A program made the position numbers and the translations under genes. Positions 25,317 to 33,341 of a stretch of DNA of 64,000 nt are shown one piece after another. Origin of the DNA: Bradyrhizobium jicamae (lineage in GTDB: Bacteria; Pseudomonadota; Alphaproteobacteria; Rhizobiales; Xanthobacteraceae); assembly GCF_018130695.1 (NCBI RefSeq), contig NZ_JAFCJX010000011.1:186001-250000 (forward strand), given 5' to 3'. The notes beneath the pieces are model-generated. The model was not told the origin of the DNA and ran no database searches. It was given only the letters and a program-made list of their open reading frames with translations. Each line of letters begins with the position of its first letter. Position 1 is the stretch's first letter.

Positions 25317-26060
25317 TCAGCGCGACGCTGACAATTGCTTCTCGGCGATGTTCAGCCATTCGGCCTGCGCGTCGCGCAGATATTTTGGCGCGCGGCGCAT
25401 CTGGATCAGGAGTTCGTTGAACACGATGCGCGCTTCCGCGGTCCGGCCGACCATGTCGAGCAGCAGGCCGTAGCGCACCCGCGCCTCGGCGCCGGGCGCA
25501 TAGTCGACCAGCGCGTGATATTCCTCCAGCGCCTCGTCGGTGCGGCCGAGCTCGGCGAGCGCGCGGGCGTACAGCAGATGGCCCTCGGCGGATTCAAACT
25601 CGGGCCAGCGTTCCCGCAAGCTGTCGAGCGTGGCGAGCGCGTCGGCAGCGCGGCCGCGGGCGAACTGGGCCTGCGCCTTGGCGAGCGCATAGGCCGGGTC
25701 GTTGCCCATCGGCAGCGTCATGATGTGGTCGTAATGGTGCTCGGCTTCGTCGAAGCGGCCGACATTCTGGCACTCGGCGGCGAGCGCGGCGCGATTGGAG
25801 ATCGTGTCCGAGACCACCAGGCGATCGGACAGTTCGCGATACTGCTTCTCCCGATCGAGCTTGCTCGCGACCCGCTTGCGGGCCTGTGCGCCGCCCGGCC
25901 CACCCCACCATTCCGGGACCAGCTCGACCACGATGTAGGCCAACGCGCCGATCAGCGGCACCATCAGGATGATGAAGGCCCAGGGCTGCAGCCGCCCGGT
26001 GCGCGAGGCGTGCCAGATCAGCGTGATGTCGAGCAGCAGAACGACCAAAGCAACGGGCAT
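25317..26060 (-). CDS. Membrane TPR protein with PLDc N-terminal-type helices
   Basis: A 247-residue protein with two N-terminal transmembrane helices (MPVALVVLLLDITLIWHA and WAFIILMVPLIGALAYIVVEL) like the phospholipase D-nuclease N-terminal module, then a cytoplasmic region of TPR repeats (AALAAECQNVGRFDEAEHHY, ALAELGRTDEALEEYHALVD). Such tail repeats usually bind partner proteins. It has no enzyme domain, and its partner is unknown. It is convergent with the CPBP gene, 8 bases apart. Confidence 0.8.
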   Translation of the reverse strand: MPVALVVLLLDITLIWHASRTGRLQPWAFIILMVPLIGALAYIVVELVPEWWGGPGGAQARKRVASKLDREKQYRELSDRLVVSDTISNRAALAAECQNVGRFDEAEHHYDHIMTLPMGNDPAYALAKAQAQFARGRAADALATLDSLRERWPEFESAEGHLLYARALAELGRTDEALEEYHALVDYAPGAEARVRYGLLLDMVGRTAEARIVFNELLIQMRRAPKYLRDAQAEWLNIAEKQLSASR

Positions 26061-26221
26061 GGCGAAATCCAGCTAAGCGATCAAAATCATGGCCTTGATA
26101 GCGTGACCGGCAACATCGAACAATCCCCGGTTGTCGCCACCGCAGAGATCATCGTGAAAGGAATGTGAAACGCAAAGCGGCTGACTGTTAGTTTCCCGCC
26201 ATGCCCCGCAGGTTCATCGCG

Positions 26222-26298
26222 CTAGCGCATGATCCGGACCCGTAGGCCGCGTTAGCGCAAAGTGTGAAGCGGTTTTCCGAAGGAGATCATGCTCAAAC
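26222..26298. repeat. Interspersed palindromic repeat (GCATGATCC family)
   Basis: Left part GCTAGCGCATGATCCGGACC, right part GTGTGAAGCGGTTTTCCGA and GATCATGCTC; the GCATGATC/GATCATGC ends are inverted. This is the common rhizobial element with AAACCGCTTCACAC core on the other strand. It lies 7 bases after the stop of the Bug-family gene. Confidence 0.7.
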
Positions 26299-26305
26299 CA
26301 AGAGT

Positions 26306-27274
26306 TTACTTCTTGTCGTCCGCCAGCAGCTTCCTGTACTTCTCGACGTCGCGCGTCACGAGCTGCTGCAGCACCTCCGGCGTCATCTCGTTTGCGTCGG
26401 GCGCGACCGTCGACAAATCGACGAAGCGCTTCTTCACGGCGTCGCTGGCCACCGCGCTGCGCGCCGCGGCATTCAGTTTGGCGATGATCTCGGGAGCTGT
26501 ACCTTTCGGGGCGAACAATCCGTTCCAGCCCTGCGCCTCGAATTCAGGCAGGCCCGCCTCGGTCGACGTCGGCAGATCCGGCAGCGTCGACAGCCGCACA
26601 TCGGAGCCGACCACGAGGCCCTTCACCAGCTTCTCGTTAACCGATTGCGACACCGAGGCCGCGGCGTCGCAAACGCCGTCGATCTGACCGCCGACCGCGT
26701 CGGTCAGCGCAGGCGCGGCGCCGCGATAGCCGACCAGCGTGACGTCGATCTGCGCGGCATGAACGAAGCTCTTGCAGATCAGGTAATTCGAGGAGCCGAC
26801 GCCGGCGTGGCCGAGATTGATCTTGCCGGGATTCTTCCTGGCGTAGTCGAGGAACTCCTTGAGATCCTTCGCCGGGAAATCCTTGCGCAGCGCGACGATG
26901 CCGAAGGTCTTGGCGACAACAGCGATCGGCACAAAGGACTCGGGCGTGAACGGCAGTTTGGGATAGATCGTGTAGGTCGCGGCACTGGTGCCGGCATTGC
27001 CGATCGCAATCGTGTAGCCGTCGGCGTCGGCGCGCGCGGCGCGCGCCAGCGCGGTCGAGCCGCCGGCGCCGGCGACGTTCTCGATCACAATCGGCTGGCC
27101 CAGCGCCGGGCTCATCTGGTCGGCGACCGCGCGCGCGATCACGTCGGAGGTGCCGCCGGCCGCGAACGGCACGATCATGGTGATCGGACGTTTTGGATAG
27201 TCCTGCGCATGCGCGACCGACGCAAGCGACAGCGCCGCCAGCGCGGCGATAAGCCTTACGCTGCGCGAGATCAC
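26306..27274 (-). CDS. Tripartite tricarboxylate transporter binding protein, Bug / TctC family
   Basis: A 322-residue periplasmic protein with signal peptide MISRSVRLIAALAALSLASVAHA. The Bug-family signature PKRPITMIVPFAAGGTSDVIAR follows, with VENVAGAGGSTALA and GYTIAIGNAGTSA downstream. Such proteins capture dicarboxylates, aromatic acids or amino acids for TctAB or act as sensors; no TctA/TctB gene is near. The GTG start overlaps the purQ stop by 4 bases (GTGA), so it is translationally coupled to the purine operon, an odd placement. Confidence 0.9.
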   Translation of the reverse strand: MISRSVRLIAALAALSLASVAHAQDYPKRPITMIVPFAAGGTSDVIARAVADQMSPALGQPIVIENVAGAGGSTALARAARADADGYTIAIGNAGTSAATYTIYPKLPFTPESFVPIAVVAKTFGIVALRKDFPAKDLKEFLDYARKNPGKINLGHAGVGSSNYLICKSFVHAAQIDVTLVGYRGAAPALTDAVGGQIDGVCDAAASVSQSVNEKLVKGLVVGSDVRLSTLPDLPTSTEAGLPEFEAQGWNGLFAPKGTAPEIIAKLNAAARSAVASDAVKKRFVDLSTVAPDANEMTPEVLQQLVTRDVEKYRKLLADDKK

Positions 27275-27972
27275 GCCGCCTTGTCCAGATGCTGGACCAA
27301 GCCGGCAAACAGACCGCGGCCGTCGGTGCAGCCCATGATCTCTTCGACGTGGTTTTCCGGATGCGGCATCATGCCGAGCACGTTGCCGCGCTCGTTGACG
27401 ATGCCGGCGATCGAATGCGCCGCGCCGTTGATGTTGGAGGCCTCGTCGACGACGCCATCGGCCGAGCAGTAGCGATAGAGCACCCGCCCCTCGCCCTCGA
27501 GCCGCTTCACGGTCTCCTCATCCGCCTCGTAATTGCCCTCGCCATGCGCGACGGGGACGCGGATCACCTGGCCGGCATTGTAGCCGCGGGTGAACGGCGT
27601 ATCGGAGCGCTCGACGCGCAGATGCACGTCCTTGCAGATGAACTTCAGCCGGTCGTTGCGCATGAGAACGCCGGGCAGCAGGCCGGACTCGCAGAGGATC
27701 TGGAAACCGTTGCAGACGCCGAGCACGAGGCCGCCCTTGGCCGCATAGTCGCGCACCGCATCCATGACCGGCGAACGCGCCGCGATCGCGCCGCAGCGCA
27801 GATAATCGCCATAGGAGAAGCCGCCGGGCACCACCACGAGATCGGTGCTCTCGGGCAGCGAGGTCTCGGCATGCCAGACCATCGCAGCTTCGTTGCCGGA
27901 GGCAAGCTTCAAGGCGCGCGCCATGTCGCGCTCGCGGTTGATGCCGGGGAAGACGAGGACGGCTGATTTCAT
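27271..27972 (-). CDS. purQ: Phosphoribosylformylglycinamidine synthase glutaminase subunit PurQ
   Basis: A 233-residue class I glutamine amidotransferase giving ammonia to PurL. Seen: SAVLVFPGINRERDMA, VPGGFSYGDYLRCGAIAARSP, the nucleophile Cys in GLVLGVCNGFQIL, and the His/Glu pair in MMPHPENHVEE. It lies 10 bases after purS, in a purC-purS-purQ run on the minus strand. Its stop overlaps the start of the Bug-family gene. Confidence 0.97.
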   Translation of the reverse strand: MKSAVLVFPGINRERDMARALKLASGNEAAMVWHAETSLPESTDLVVVPGGFSYGDYLRCGAIAARSPVMDAVRDYAAKGGLVLGVCNGFQILCESGLLPGVLMRNDRLKFICKDVHLRVERSDTPFTRGYNAGQVIRVPVAHGEGNYEADEETVKRLEGEGRVLYRYCSADGVVDEASNINGAAHSIAGIVNERGNVLGMMPHPENHVEEIMGCTDGRGLFAGLVQHLDKAA

Positions 27973-27982
27973 GGATTTAGGC

Positions 27983-28222
27983 CTAGAGCAGTTCGACGCG
28001 ATAGTTCTCGATCACGGTGTTGGCGAGCAGCTTGTCGGCCGCCGCCTTCAGCGCGGCTTCCGCCTTCGCCTTGTCGCCTTCGGACAGTTCGATGTCGAAC
28101 ACCTTGCCCTGGCGGACGCTGGCGACGCCATCGACGCCGAGCGATTTCAGCGCACCCTCGATCGCCTTGCCTTGGGGATCGAGGATGCCCGACTTCAACG
28201 TCACAGTCACACGTGCCTTCAC
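27983..28222 (-). CDS. purS: Phosphoribosylformylglycinamidine synthase subunit PurS
   Basis: A 79-residue protein, the small structural subunit that joins PurL and PurQ. It has the family features MKARVTVTLKSGILDPQGKA, the VASVRQGKVFDIEL strand and the end IENYRVELL. It lies 9 bases downstream of purC and 10 upstream of purQ, on the same strand. The start is ATG. Confidence 0.96.
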   Translation of the reverse strand: MKARVTVTLKSGILDPQGKAIEGALKSLGVDGVASVRQGKVFDIELSEGDKAKAEAALKAAADKLLANTVIENYRVELL

Positions 28223-28231
28223 GACTTTCCC

Positions 28232-28999
28232 TCAGCTCTTAACCAACACCGGGCCGCTACCAGCCGGCCGTTCATTCTCGATCAGGATGCCGAGCCGCTT
28301 TGCCACCTCGGTGTAAGCCTCCAGCAGACCACCGAGGTCACGACGGAAGCGATCCTTGTCGAGCTTCTCGTTCGACTTGATGTCCCACAGCCGGCACGAG
28401 TCCGGCGAGATCTCGTCGGCGACGATGATCCGCATCATCTCGTTTTCGAACAGGCGGCCGCACTCCATCTTGAAGTCGACGAGGCGGATGCCGATGCCGA
28501 GGAAGAGGCCGGTCAGGAAGTCGTTGACGCGGATGGCGAGCGCCATGATGTCGTCGATCTCCTGGGGCGTGGCCCAGCCGAACGCGGTGATGTGCTCTTC
28601 CGACACCATGGGGTCGTTGAGCTGGTCGTTCTTGTAATAGAATTCGATGATCGAGCGCGGCAGCTGGGTGCCCTCCTCGATGCCGAGGCGCTGCGACAGC
28701 GAGCCCGCGGCGACGTTCCGCACCACCACCTCCAGCGGCACGATCTCGACCTCACGAATCAGCTGCTCGCGCATGTTGAGGCGGCGGATGAAGTGGGTCG
28801 GCACCCCGATGTCGTTGAGGTGCTGAAACAGGTACTCCGAAATCCGGTTGTTGAGGACGCCCTTGCCCTCGATCACCTGGTGTTTCTTGGCATTGAACGC
28901 GGTGGCGTCGTCCTTGAAGTGCTGGATCAGGGTTCCCGGCTCCGGGCCTTCGTACAGGACCTTGGCCTTGCCTTCATAAATGCGACGTCGACGGCTCAT
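28232..28999 (-). CDS. purC: SAICAR synthetase PurC
   Basis: A 255-residue enzyme joining CAIR and aspartate with ATP. Landmarks: RRRIYEGKAKVLYEGPEPG, the GVLNNRISEYLF segment, LEVVVRNVAAGSLSQRLG, and LVDFKMECGRLF near the active site. It is first in the purC-purS-purQ transcription unit. The frame is open 65 codons upstream, but MSRRRR at 28999 is the family-standard start. Confidence 0.97.
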   Translation of the reverse strand: MSRRRRIYEGKAKVLYEGPEPGTLIQHFKDDATAFNAKKHQVIEGKGVLNNRISEYLFQHLNDIGVPTHFIRRLNMREQLIREVEIVPLEVVVRNVAAGSLSQRLGIEEGTQLPRSIIEFYYKNDQLNDPMVSEEHITAFGWATPQEIDDIMALAIRVNDFLTGLFLGIGIRLVDFKMECGRLFENEMMRIIVADEISPDSCRLWDIKSNEKLDKDRFRRDLGGLLEAYTEVAKRLGILIENERPAGSGPVLVKS

Positions 29000-29351
29000 T
29001 GGGATGTACCGTGTTTTGTTGAAATCCATGAATTTGGTGTGCTCCGGATAACAGGGGTTTACGACCCACGACGGAGCTGCCGCGGAGGCCTGGAACCCGA
29101 CCATTTCAACCGGAAACAGAACAAGAACCACGCCTGTTGGCAACCTATCCGATTGGCCCTTCCAGCACAATCGATCCGGGCCCATTGGCGGCACTTATAC
29201 CGCCCTATCGTAAGGCTCGGATTCCGCCTGTTTTGCCTGCGGCTTAACGGCTCGTTGTGTTGCCGTTTTCTCCTACCTATCTAGGCAGGCGCCGGGGCTA
29301 CCGCAACGGATGCGGCGGCCGGCCTTTCAGCAGGGGATTGGAACTTCAGCC
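29000..29351. other. Intergenic region between purC and the DUF1476 gene
   Basis: A 352-base spacer between divergent genes, expected to hold the purC-S-Q promoter. The stretch near 29210-29285 is AT-rich for this genome. A short imperfect hairpin, CCTACCTATCTAGGCAGG (29272-29289), is seen. No riboswitch or gene is recognised. Confidence 0.45.
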
Positions 29352-29675
29352 ATGAGCGAATTCAACAAGCGCCAGGAAGGTTTTGAGAAGAAGTTCGCCC
29401 TCGACGAGGAGCAGAAATTCAAGGCGGAGGCCCGCCGCAACAAGCTGCTCGGCCTGTGGGCCGCCGAGAAGCTCGGCTTCACCGGCGATGCTGCCGCCGC
29501 CTATGCCAAGGAGGTGGTCGCCGCGGACTTCGAGGAAGCCGGCGACGGCGATGTCCTGAAGAAGGTGCTGGGCGATCTCACTGCCAAGGGCCACGCCGTC
29601 ACCGAGCGCGACATCCGCGCCAAGATGGACGAGCTGCTGGCCCAGGCCGCGGCACAGGTGAAGGCGGGCACGTAA
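29352..29675 (+). CDS. DUF1476 protein, F1-ATPase zeta-subunit-like
   Basis: A 107-residue helical, charged protein with the DUF1476 pattern: FNKRQEGFEKKFALDEEQKFKAEARRNKLLGLWAA, then DFEEAGDGDVLKKV and IRAKMDELL. In Paracoccus this family is the zeta subunit that inhibits ATP hydrolysis by the F1 ATP synthase by inserting its N-terminus into the enzyme. The start is the ATG at 29352, giving the standard MSEFNKR N-terminus. It is a single gene, divergent from purC. Confidence 0.92.
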   Translation: MSEFNKRQEGFEKKFALDEEQKFKAEARRNKLLGLWAAEKLGFTGDAAAAYAKEVVAADFEEAGDGDVLKKVLGDLTAKGHAVTERDIRAKMDELLAQAAAQVKAGT

Positions 29676-30190
29676 GGCGGGCCGCACCTGCATCAGCGCG
29701 ATCTGGAGGTTCATCGATCCGTTTCGCATTCGCGCGCCGCAATGGATGATGCGGCGCGCGCGACAGAGCGATCTCACTATCGTCCCTATTGTTCACGCGA
29801 TGCGACAAGCGTCGCTCCCGTCACAGCTCGGCAATGGGCCGTCGGGCCTGAGCGGGCTTGTCGATTTCTGTGAGGATTTTTGCGGGGTCACCGCTCGGGC
29901 GGCGTCCAGTCGATCGAAATTCCCTCCTGTCCCGGGCGCACTGCGGCGCGAAGTGCCGCTGTGCAGAACCGGGACCCAGCTTCGAGAATGGGTCCCGCAT
30001 CAGCGGCGCACCACTGCGTGCTGCGCCGCGCGCGGGACACGAGAACCTTGACGCGGAAGCGCCAGCTGCCGATCGGCGCCGAACAGGCCGGATTGCCGGA
30101 CCAGGAATCAGAACCTATCTGGTAGGGTGTCGCCCACAGGCGCGTTCGAGGCTTGCAGCCGGCCCCGGGCAATGCCAAGACAGCGGAATC
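29676..30190. other. Intergenic region between DUF1476 gene and purB
   Basis: A 515-base spacer. It contains the repeat at 29927-30046. The rest shows no supportable gene, only short frames. The purB promoter should lie in the last 140 bases, but I cannot place it with confidence. Confidence 0.45.
29927..30046. repeat. 120-bp dispersed repeat (inverted copy of 33201-33324)
   Basis: Contains CCGGGACCCA and TGGGTCCCG arms, GCAGCACGCAGTGGTGC on its other strand, and terminal GGGACA/TGTCCC boxes. On the reverse strand it aligns almost end to end with the element at 33201-33324, differing mainly in the centre. The two copies are in opposite orientation about 3.2 kb apart. Confidence 0.8.
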
Positions 30191-31621
30191 ATGCCCCAGG
30201 ATCACATTTCCAACGTTCTCTCCGAACGTTACGCTTCACCCGCCATGCGCGCCATCTGGAGTGGCGAAGGCAAGGTGCGCCTCGAACGCGACTACTGGAT
30301 CGCCGTGCTGAAGGGCCAGCGCGACCTCGGCATTGCCGTGCCGGATGGCGTGATCGAGGCTTACGAGCGCGTCAAGGACCAGGTCGACCTCGCCTCCATC
30401 ATGCAGCGCGAGCGGATCACCCGCCACGACGTCAAGGCGCGCATCGAGGAGTTCTGCGATCTCGCCGGCCACGAGCACCTGCACAAGGGCATGACCAGCC
30501 GCGATCTCACCGAGAACGTCGAGCAGCTGCAGGTCTATCGCGGACTGCAGCTGATCGAGACCAAGAGCATCGCCGCCCTGATCCGGTTTGCGAAGCACGC
30601 CAGGCAATTGCGCGACATCCCCTTCACCGCGCGCACCCACAACGTGGCCGCGCAGGTCACCACCCTCGGCAAGCGCATCGCCATGTTCGGCGAGGAGATG
30701 CTGCTGGCGCATCAGAGCCTGGTCCATGTGCTGCAGACCTATCCGGCGCGCGGCCTGAAGGGCGCCGTCGGCACCCGTCTCGACCAGATCACCCTGTTCA
30801 ATGGCGACGCCGGCAAAGCCCGCGCGCTCGAGCAGCAAATCCTCAAGCACCTCGGCCTGCCCAAGAGTTTTGACGCCGTCGGCCAGGTCTATCCGCGCAG
30901 CCTCGACTTCCGCGCCGTCAGCGTGCTGGTCGATCTCGCCAGCGGCCCCGGCAGCTTTGCCAAGACGCTGCGCCTGATGGCGGGCCATGAGCTCGCCAGC
31001 GAAGGCTTTGCCAAGGGCCAGGTCGGCTCGTCGGCGATGCCGCACAAGATGAACAGCCGCTCCTGCGAGCGCATCAACGGCCTGCATGTGGTGCTGAAGG
31101 GCTATCTCGCGATGGCCGCCGGCCTCTCCGGCGATCAGTGGAACGAGGGCGACGTCTCCTGCTCCGTGGTTCGCCGCGTGATGCTGCCGGATGCCTTCCT
31201 CGCCATGGACGGCCTGCTCGAGACCCTGCTCTCGGTGCTCGACCAGATGGAAGTGTTCGACGCGGTCGTCGCGACCGAGCTCAATCGCTACCTGCCCTTC
31301 CTCCTCACCACCACCGTGATGATGGAAGCGGTGAAGAAGGGCGCCGGTCGCGAAGGCGCCCATGAAGCGATCAAGGAGCACGCGGTCGCCGCCATCCGCG
31401 ACCTCCGCACCGGCACCATCGTGCAGAACGATTTGCTGCAGCGCCTCGCCGCCGACAAGCGCCTCGGCCTCAGCGACGCCGAGCTGCAGAGCGTGCTCGA
31501 TCACGGCCGCGCCAATTCCGGCGACGCGCCCGCCCAGGTCGATCATTTTGCCGAGCAGGTCGACGCGCTGGCGAAGGCGAAGCCGGAAGCGGCCAGCTAC
31601 ACGCCGGGTGCGATCTTGTAG
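30191..31621 (+). CDS. purB: Adenylosuccinate lyase PurB
   Basis: A 476-residue enzyme of the fumarase/aspartase superfamily that removes fumarate from SAICAR and from adenylosuccinate. The superfamily signature GSSAMPHKMN is present, as are HLHKGMTSRDLTENVE and TARTHNVAAQVTTLG. The N-terminus MPQDHISNVLSERYASPAM marks the longer PurB subtype rather than the approximately 435-residue form. The ATG at 30191 is used; the open frame upstream runs into a repeat. It is close to purC-S-Q but on the opposite strand. Confidence 0.93.
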   Translation: MPQDHISNVLSERYASPAMRAIWSGEGKVRLERDYWIAVLKGQRDLGIAVPDGVIEAYERVKDQVDLASIMQRERITRHDVKARIEEFCDLAGHEHLHKGMTSRDLTENVEQLQVYRGLQLIETKSIAALIRFAKHARQLRDIPFTARTHNVAAQVTTLGKRIAMFGEEMLLAHQSLVHVLQTYPARGLKGAVGTRLDQITLFNGDAGKARALEQQILKHLGLPKSFDAVGQVYPRSLDFRAVSVLVDLASGPGSFAKTLRLMAGHELASEGFAKGQVGSSAMPHKMNSRSCERINGLHVVLKGYLAMAAGLSGDQWNEGDVSCSVVRRVMLPDAFLAMDGLLETLLSVLDQMEVFDAVVATELNRYLPFLLTTTVMMEAVKKGAGREGAHEAIKEHAVAAIRDLRTGTIVQNDLLQRLAADKRLGLSDAELQSVLDHGRANSGDAPAQVDHFAEQVDALAKAKPEAASYTPGAIL

Positions 31622-31629
31622 GCCCCAAT

Positions 31630-31714
31630 CGTCATTGCGAGCGAAGCGAAGCAATCCATTTCGCAACTAGCGGAGACATGGATTGCTTCGTCGCTATCGC
31701 TCCTCGCAATGACG
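31630..31714. repeat. Palindromic repeat (CGTCATTGCGAG family)
   Basis: Left arm CGTCATTGCGAGCGAAGCGA, right arm TCGCTCCTCGCAATGACG, with inner AGCAATCCAT / ATGGATTGCT. It sits between convergent purB and cynS. Second copy of the element at 15683-15770. Confidence 0.85.
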
Positions 31715-31726
31715 GTTGAGAGAACC

Positions 31727-32209
31727 TTACTCCTCCTTGAACCCGTACTCCGGCACATTGCCGCTGGCGCCGTAATATTTGTACGGCAGGAACTTGCCCG
31801 ACATCGTGATCTTGACGCGGTCGCCCTTCGGGTTCGGCAGGCGCTCCATCACCATGTCGAAGTCGATCGCCGACATGATGCCGTCGCCATATTCCTCCTC
31901 GATCAGCGCCTTCCAAGCCGGACCGTTGACCATCACGAGTTCGTAGAAGCGGTAGATCAGGGGGTCGGTCGGCGGCATCGGCATGCCGCGCATCGGCGTC
32001 TCGTTGAGCATCGCAATCTCGGACTTCGACAGCCCGAACAGCTCGCCGGCATTGGCGGCCTGCGGCTTGGTCAGTTTCATCTGGCCGAGGATGGCACCGA
32101 CGATCAGCACCTCGGAATAACCGCCGATCTTCTCGCAGATATGCTTCCAGCTCCAGCCCTTCTCGCGCTTGATGTCGAGCAGCTTTTCGGTGAGGTCTTC
32201 GCGTTTCAT
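31727..32209 (-). CDS. cynS: Cyanate hydratase (cyanase)
   Basis: A 160-residue enzyme that turns cyanate and bicarbonate into ammonia and CO2. The catalytic triad is visible: Arg87 and Glu90 in YRFYE, and Ser113 in GDGIMSAIDF, with the same spacing as Arg96/Glu99/Ser122 in the E. coli enzyme. The C-terminal FLPYKYYG strand is also as expected. The ATG at 32209 is preceded by GAGAGGAAA. It is the last gene of the cynA-B-D-S series on the minus strand. Confidence 0.96.
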   Translation of the reverse strand: MKREDLTEKLLDIKREKGWSWKHICEKIGGYSEVLIVGAILGQMKLTKPQAANAGELFGLSKSEIAMLNETPMRGMPMPPTDPLIYRFYELVMVNGPAWKALIEEEYGDGIMSAIDFDMVMERLPNPKGDRVKITMSGKFLPYKYYGASGNVPEYGFKEE

Positions 32210-32224
32210 GTGGTTTCCTCTCTT

Positions 32225-32310
32225 CGTCATGCCCGGGCTTGTCCCGGGCATCCACGTCTTGGTTGGCAACTAAGTAGACGTGGATGGCCGGGACAAGCCC
32301 GGCCATGACG
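32225..32310. repeat. Palindromic repeat (CGTCATGCCCGG family)
   Basis: Left arm CGTCATGCCCGGGCTTGTCC, right arm GGACAAGCCCGGCCATGACG, with inner CATCCACGTCT / AGACGTGGATG. It overlaps the 3' end of cynD, whose last residues and stop codon are encoded in it. It is a common element between Bradyrhizobium genes. Confidence 0.85.
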
Positions 32311-33196
32311 TCTGTGGGTGTGGTTCAGCTCCAGATGCGATCACCAACTCCGGCAGGCCCGGCCGGACGGTCGGCACGTTGCGCGGGTCGTGATCGCCGA
32401 CATCTGCCGCAAAGGTCTTGCTGCGGCTGACCAGGAAATCGACGATGTGGTTGCGGAGCGCATAGTAATAGGGATGCCGGTGCAGATCGATGCGGTCGCG
32501 ATGCTTCGGCAGCGGATTTTCCACGATCTCCGCCAGCACTGCTCCGGGGCCGTTGGTCATCAGGAAAATCTTGTCGGCGAGGAAGATCGCTTCATCCACG
32601 TCATGGGTGATCATGAAGGTGGTCTGGCCGGTCTCCAGACAGATGCGCCGCACCTCGTCCTGCAGCGTGCCGCGGGTCAGCGCATCCAGCGCCGAGAACG
32701 GCTCGTCCATCAGCATGATCTTTGGCGTGATCGACAGCGCGCGTGCGATGCCGACGCGCTGCTTCATGCCGCCTGAGAGTTCGGAAGGGTGCTTGTGCTC
32801 GGAGCCGGTGAGACCGACGAGATCGATGAACTTCTGCGCGTGCGCCTTCACCCGCGCGCGGTCCCATTTGCGCCACTTCGAGCTCACGGCATAGGCGACG
32901 TTGCCGAGCACGGTGCGCCATGGCAGCAGCGCGTGACTCTGGAAGATCACGGCGCGATCGAGGCTGGTGCCCTCGATCGCCCGCCCGTCGACGATCACGG
33001 CGCCCTCGCTCGGCTCGTCGAGACCGGCGAGGATGTTCAGCACCGTGGTCTTACCGCAGCCGGAATGGCCGATGATGCAGCCGAACTCGCCCCGCGCCAT
33101 CGACAGCCAGAGATTCTCGAAGATCGTGGTGCTGCCGCCCCCGGCCGCCGGATAGCGCCGCGCGATGCCCTCGATGGAGATGAACTTGTCGGTCAT
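32270..33196 (-). CDS. cynD: Cyanate/nitrate-type ABC transporter ATP-binding protein
   Basis: A 308-residue ABC ATPase of the nitrate/sulfonate/taurine group. Walker A is GHSGCGKTT, the Q-loop is FQSHALLPWR, the signature is LSGGMKQR, Walker B is IMLMDEPFSALD, and the H-loop is MITHD. The N-terminal start MTDKFISIEG at 33196 is used; the upstream frame reads into a repeat. The last dozen residues (SWPGLSRPSTST) come from a palindromic repeat, so the native C-terminus is probably extended by insertion. It is followed by cynS, so cyanate is the best guess for the substrate. Confidence 0.88.
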   Translation of the reverse strand: MTDKFISIEGIARRYPAAGGGSTTIFENLWLSMARGEFGCIIGHSGCGKTTVLNILAGLDEPSEGAVIVDGRAIEGTSLDRAVIFQSHALLPWRTVLGNVAYAVSSKWRKWDRARVKAHAQKFIDLVGLTGSEHKHPSELSGGMKQRVGIARALSITPKIMLMDEPFSALDALTRGTLQDEVRRICLETGQTTFMITHDVDEAIFLADKIFLMTNGPGAVLAEIVENPLPKHRDRIDLHRHPYYYALRNHIVDFLVSRSKTFAADVGDHDPRNVPTVRPGLPELVIASGAEPHPQTSWPGLSRPSTST

Positions 33197-33200
33197 GATT

Positions 33201-33324
33201 CTCGTGTCCCGCACGCGGCGCAGCACGCAGTGGTGCGCCGCAGATGCGGGACCCATGTCGCCGCAATGGGTCCCGGTTCTGCGCAGCAGCACTTCGCGCC
33301 GCAGCGCGCCCGGGACATGAGAGA
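33201..33324. repeat. 120-bp dispersed repeat between cynB and cynD
   Basis: Begins CTCGTGTCCCGCACGCGGCG and ends GCGCCCGGGACATGAG, with inverted GCGGGACCCAT / ATGGGTCCCG arms inside. It matches the reverse strand of 29927-30046. It separates the cynB stop from the cynD start and could reduce or shape transcription through the operon. Confidence 0.8.
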
Positions 33325-33341
33325 ATTGCGCGTTGCCATAC

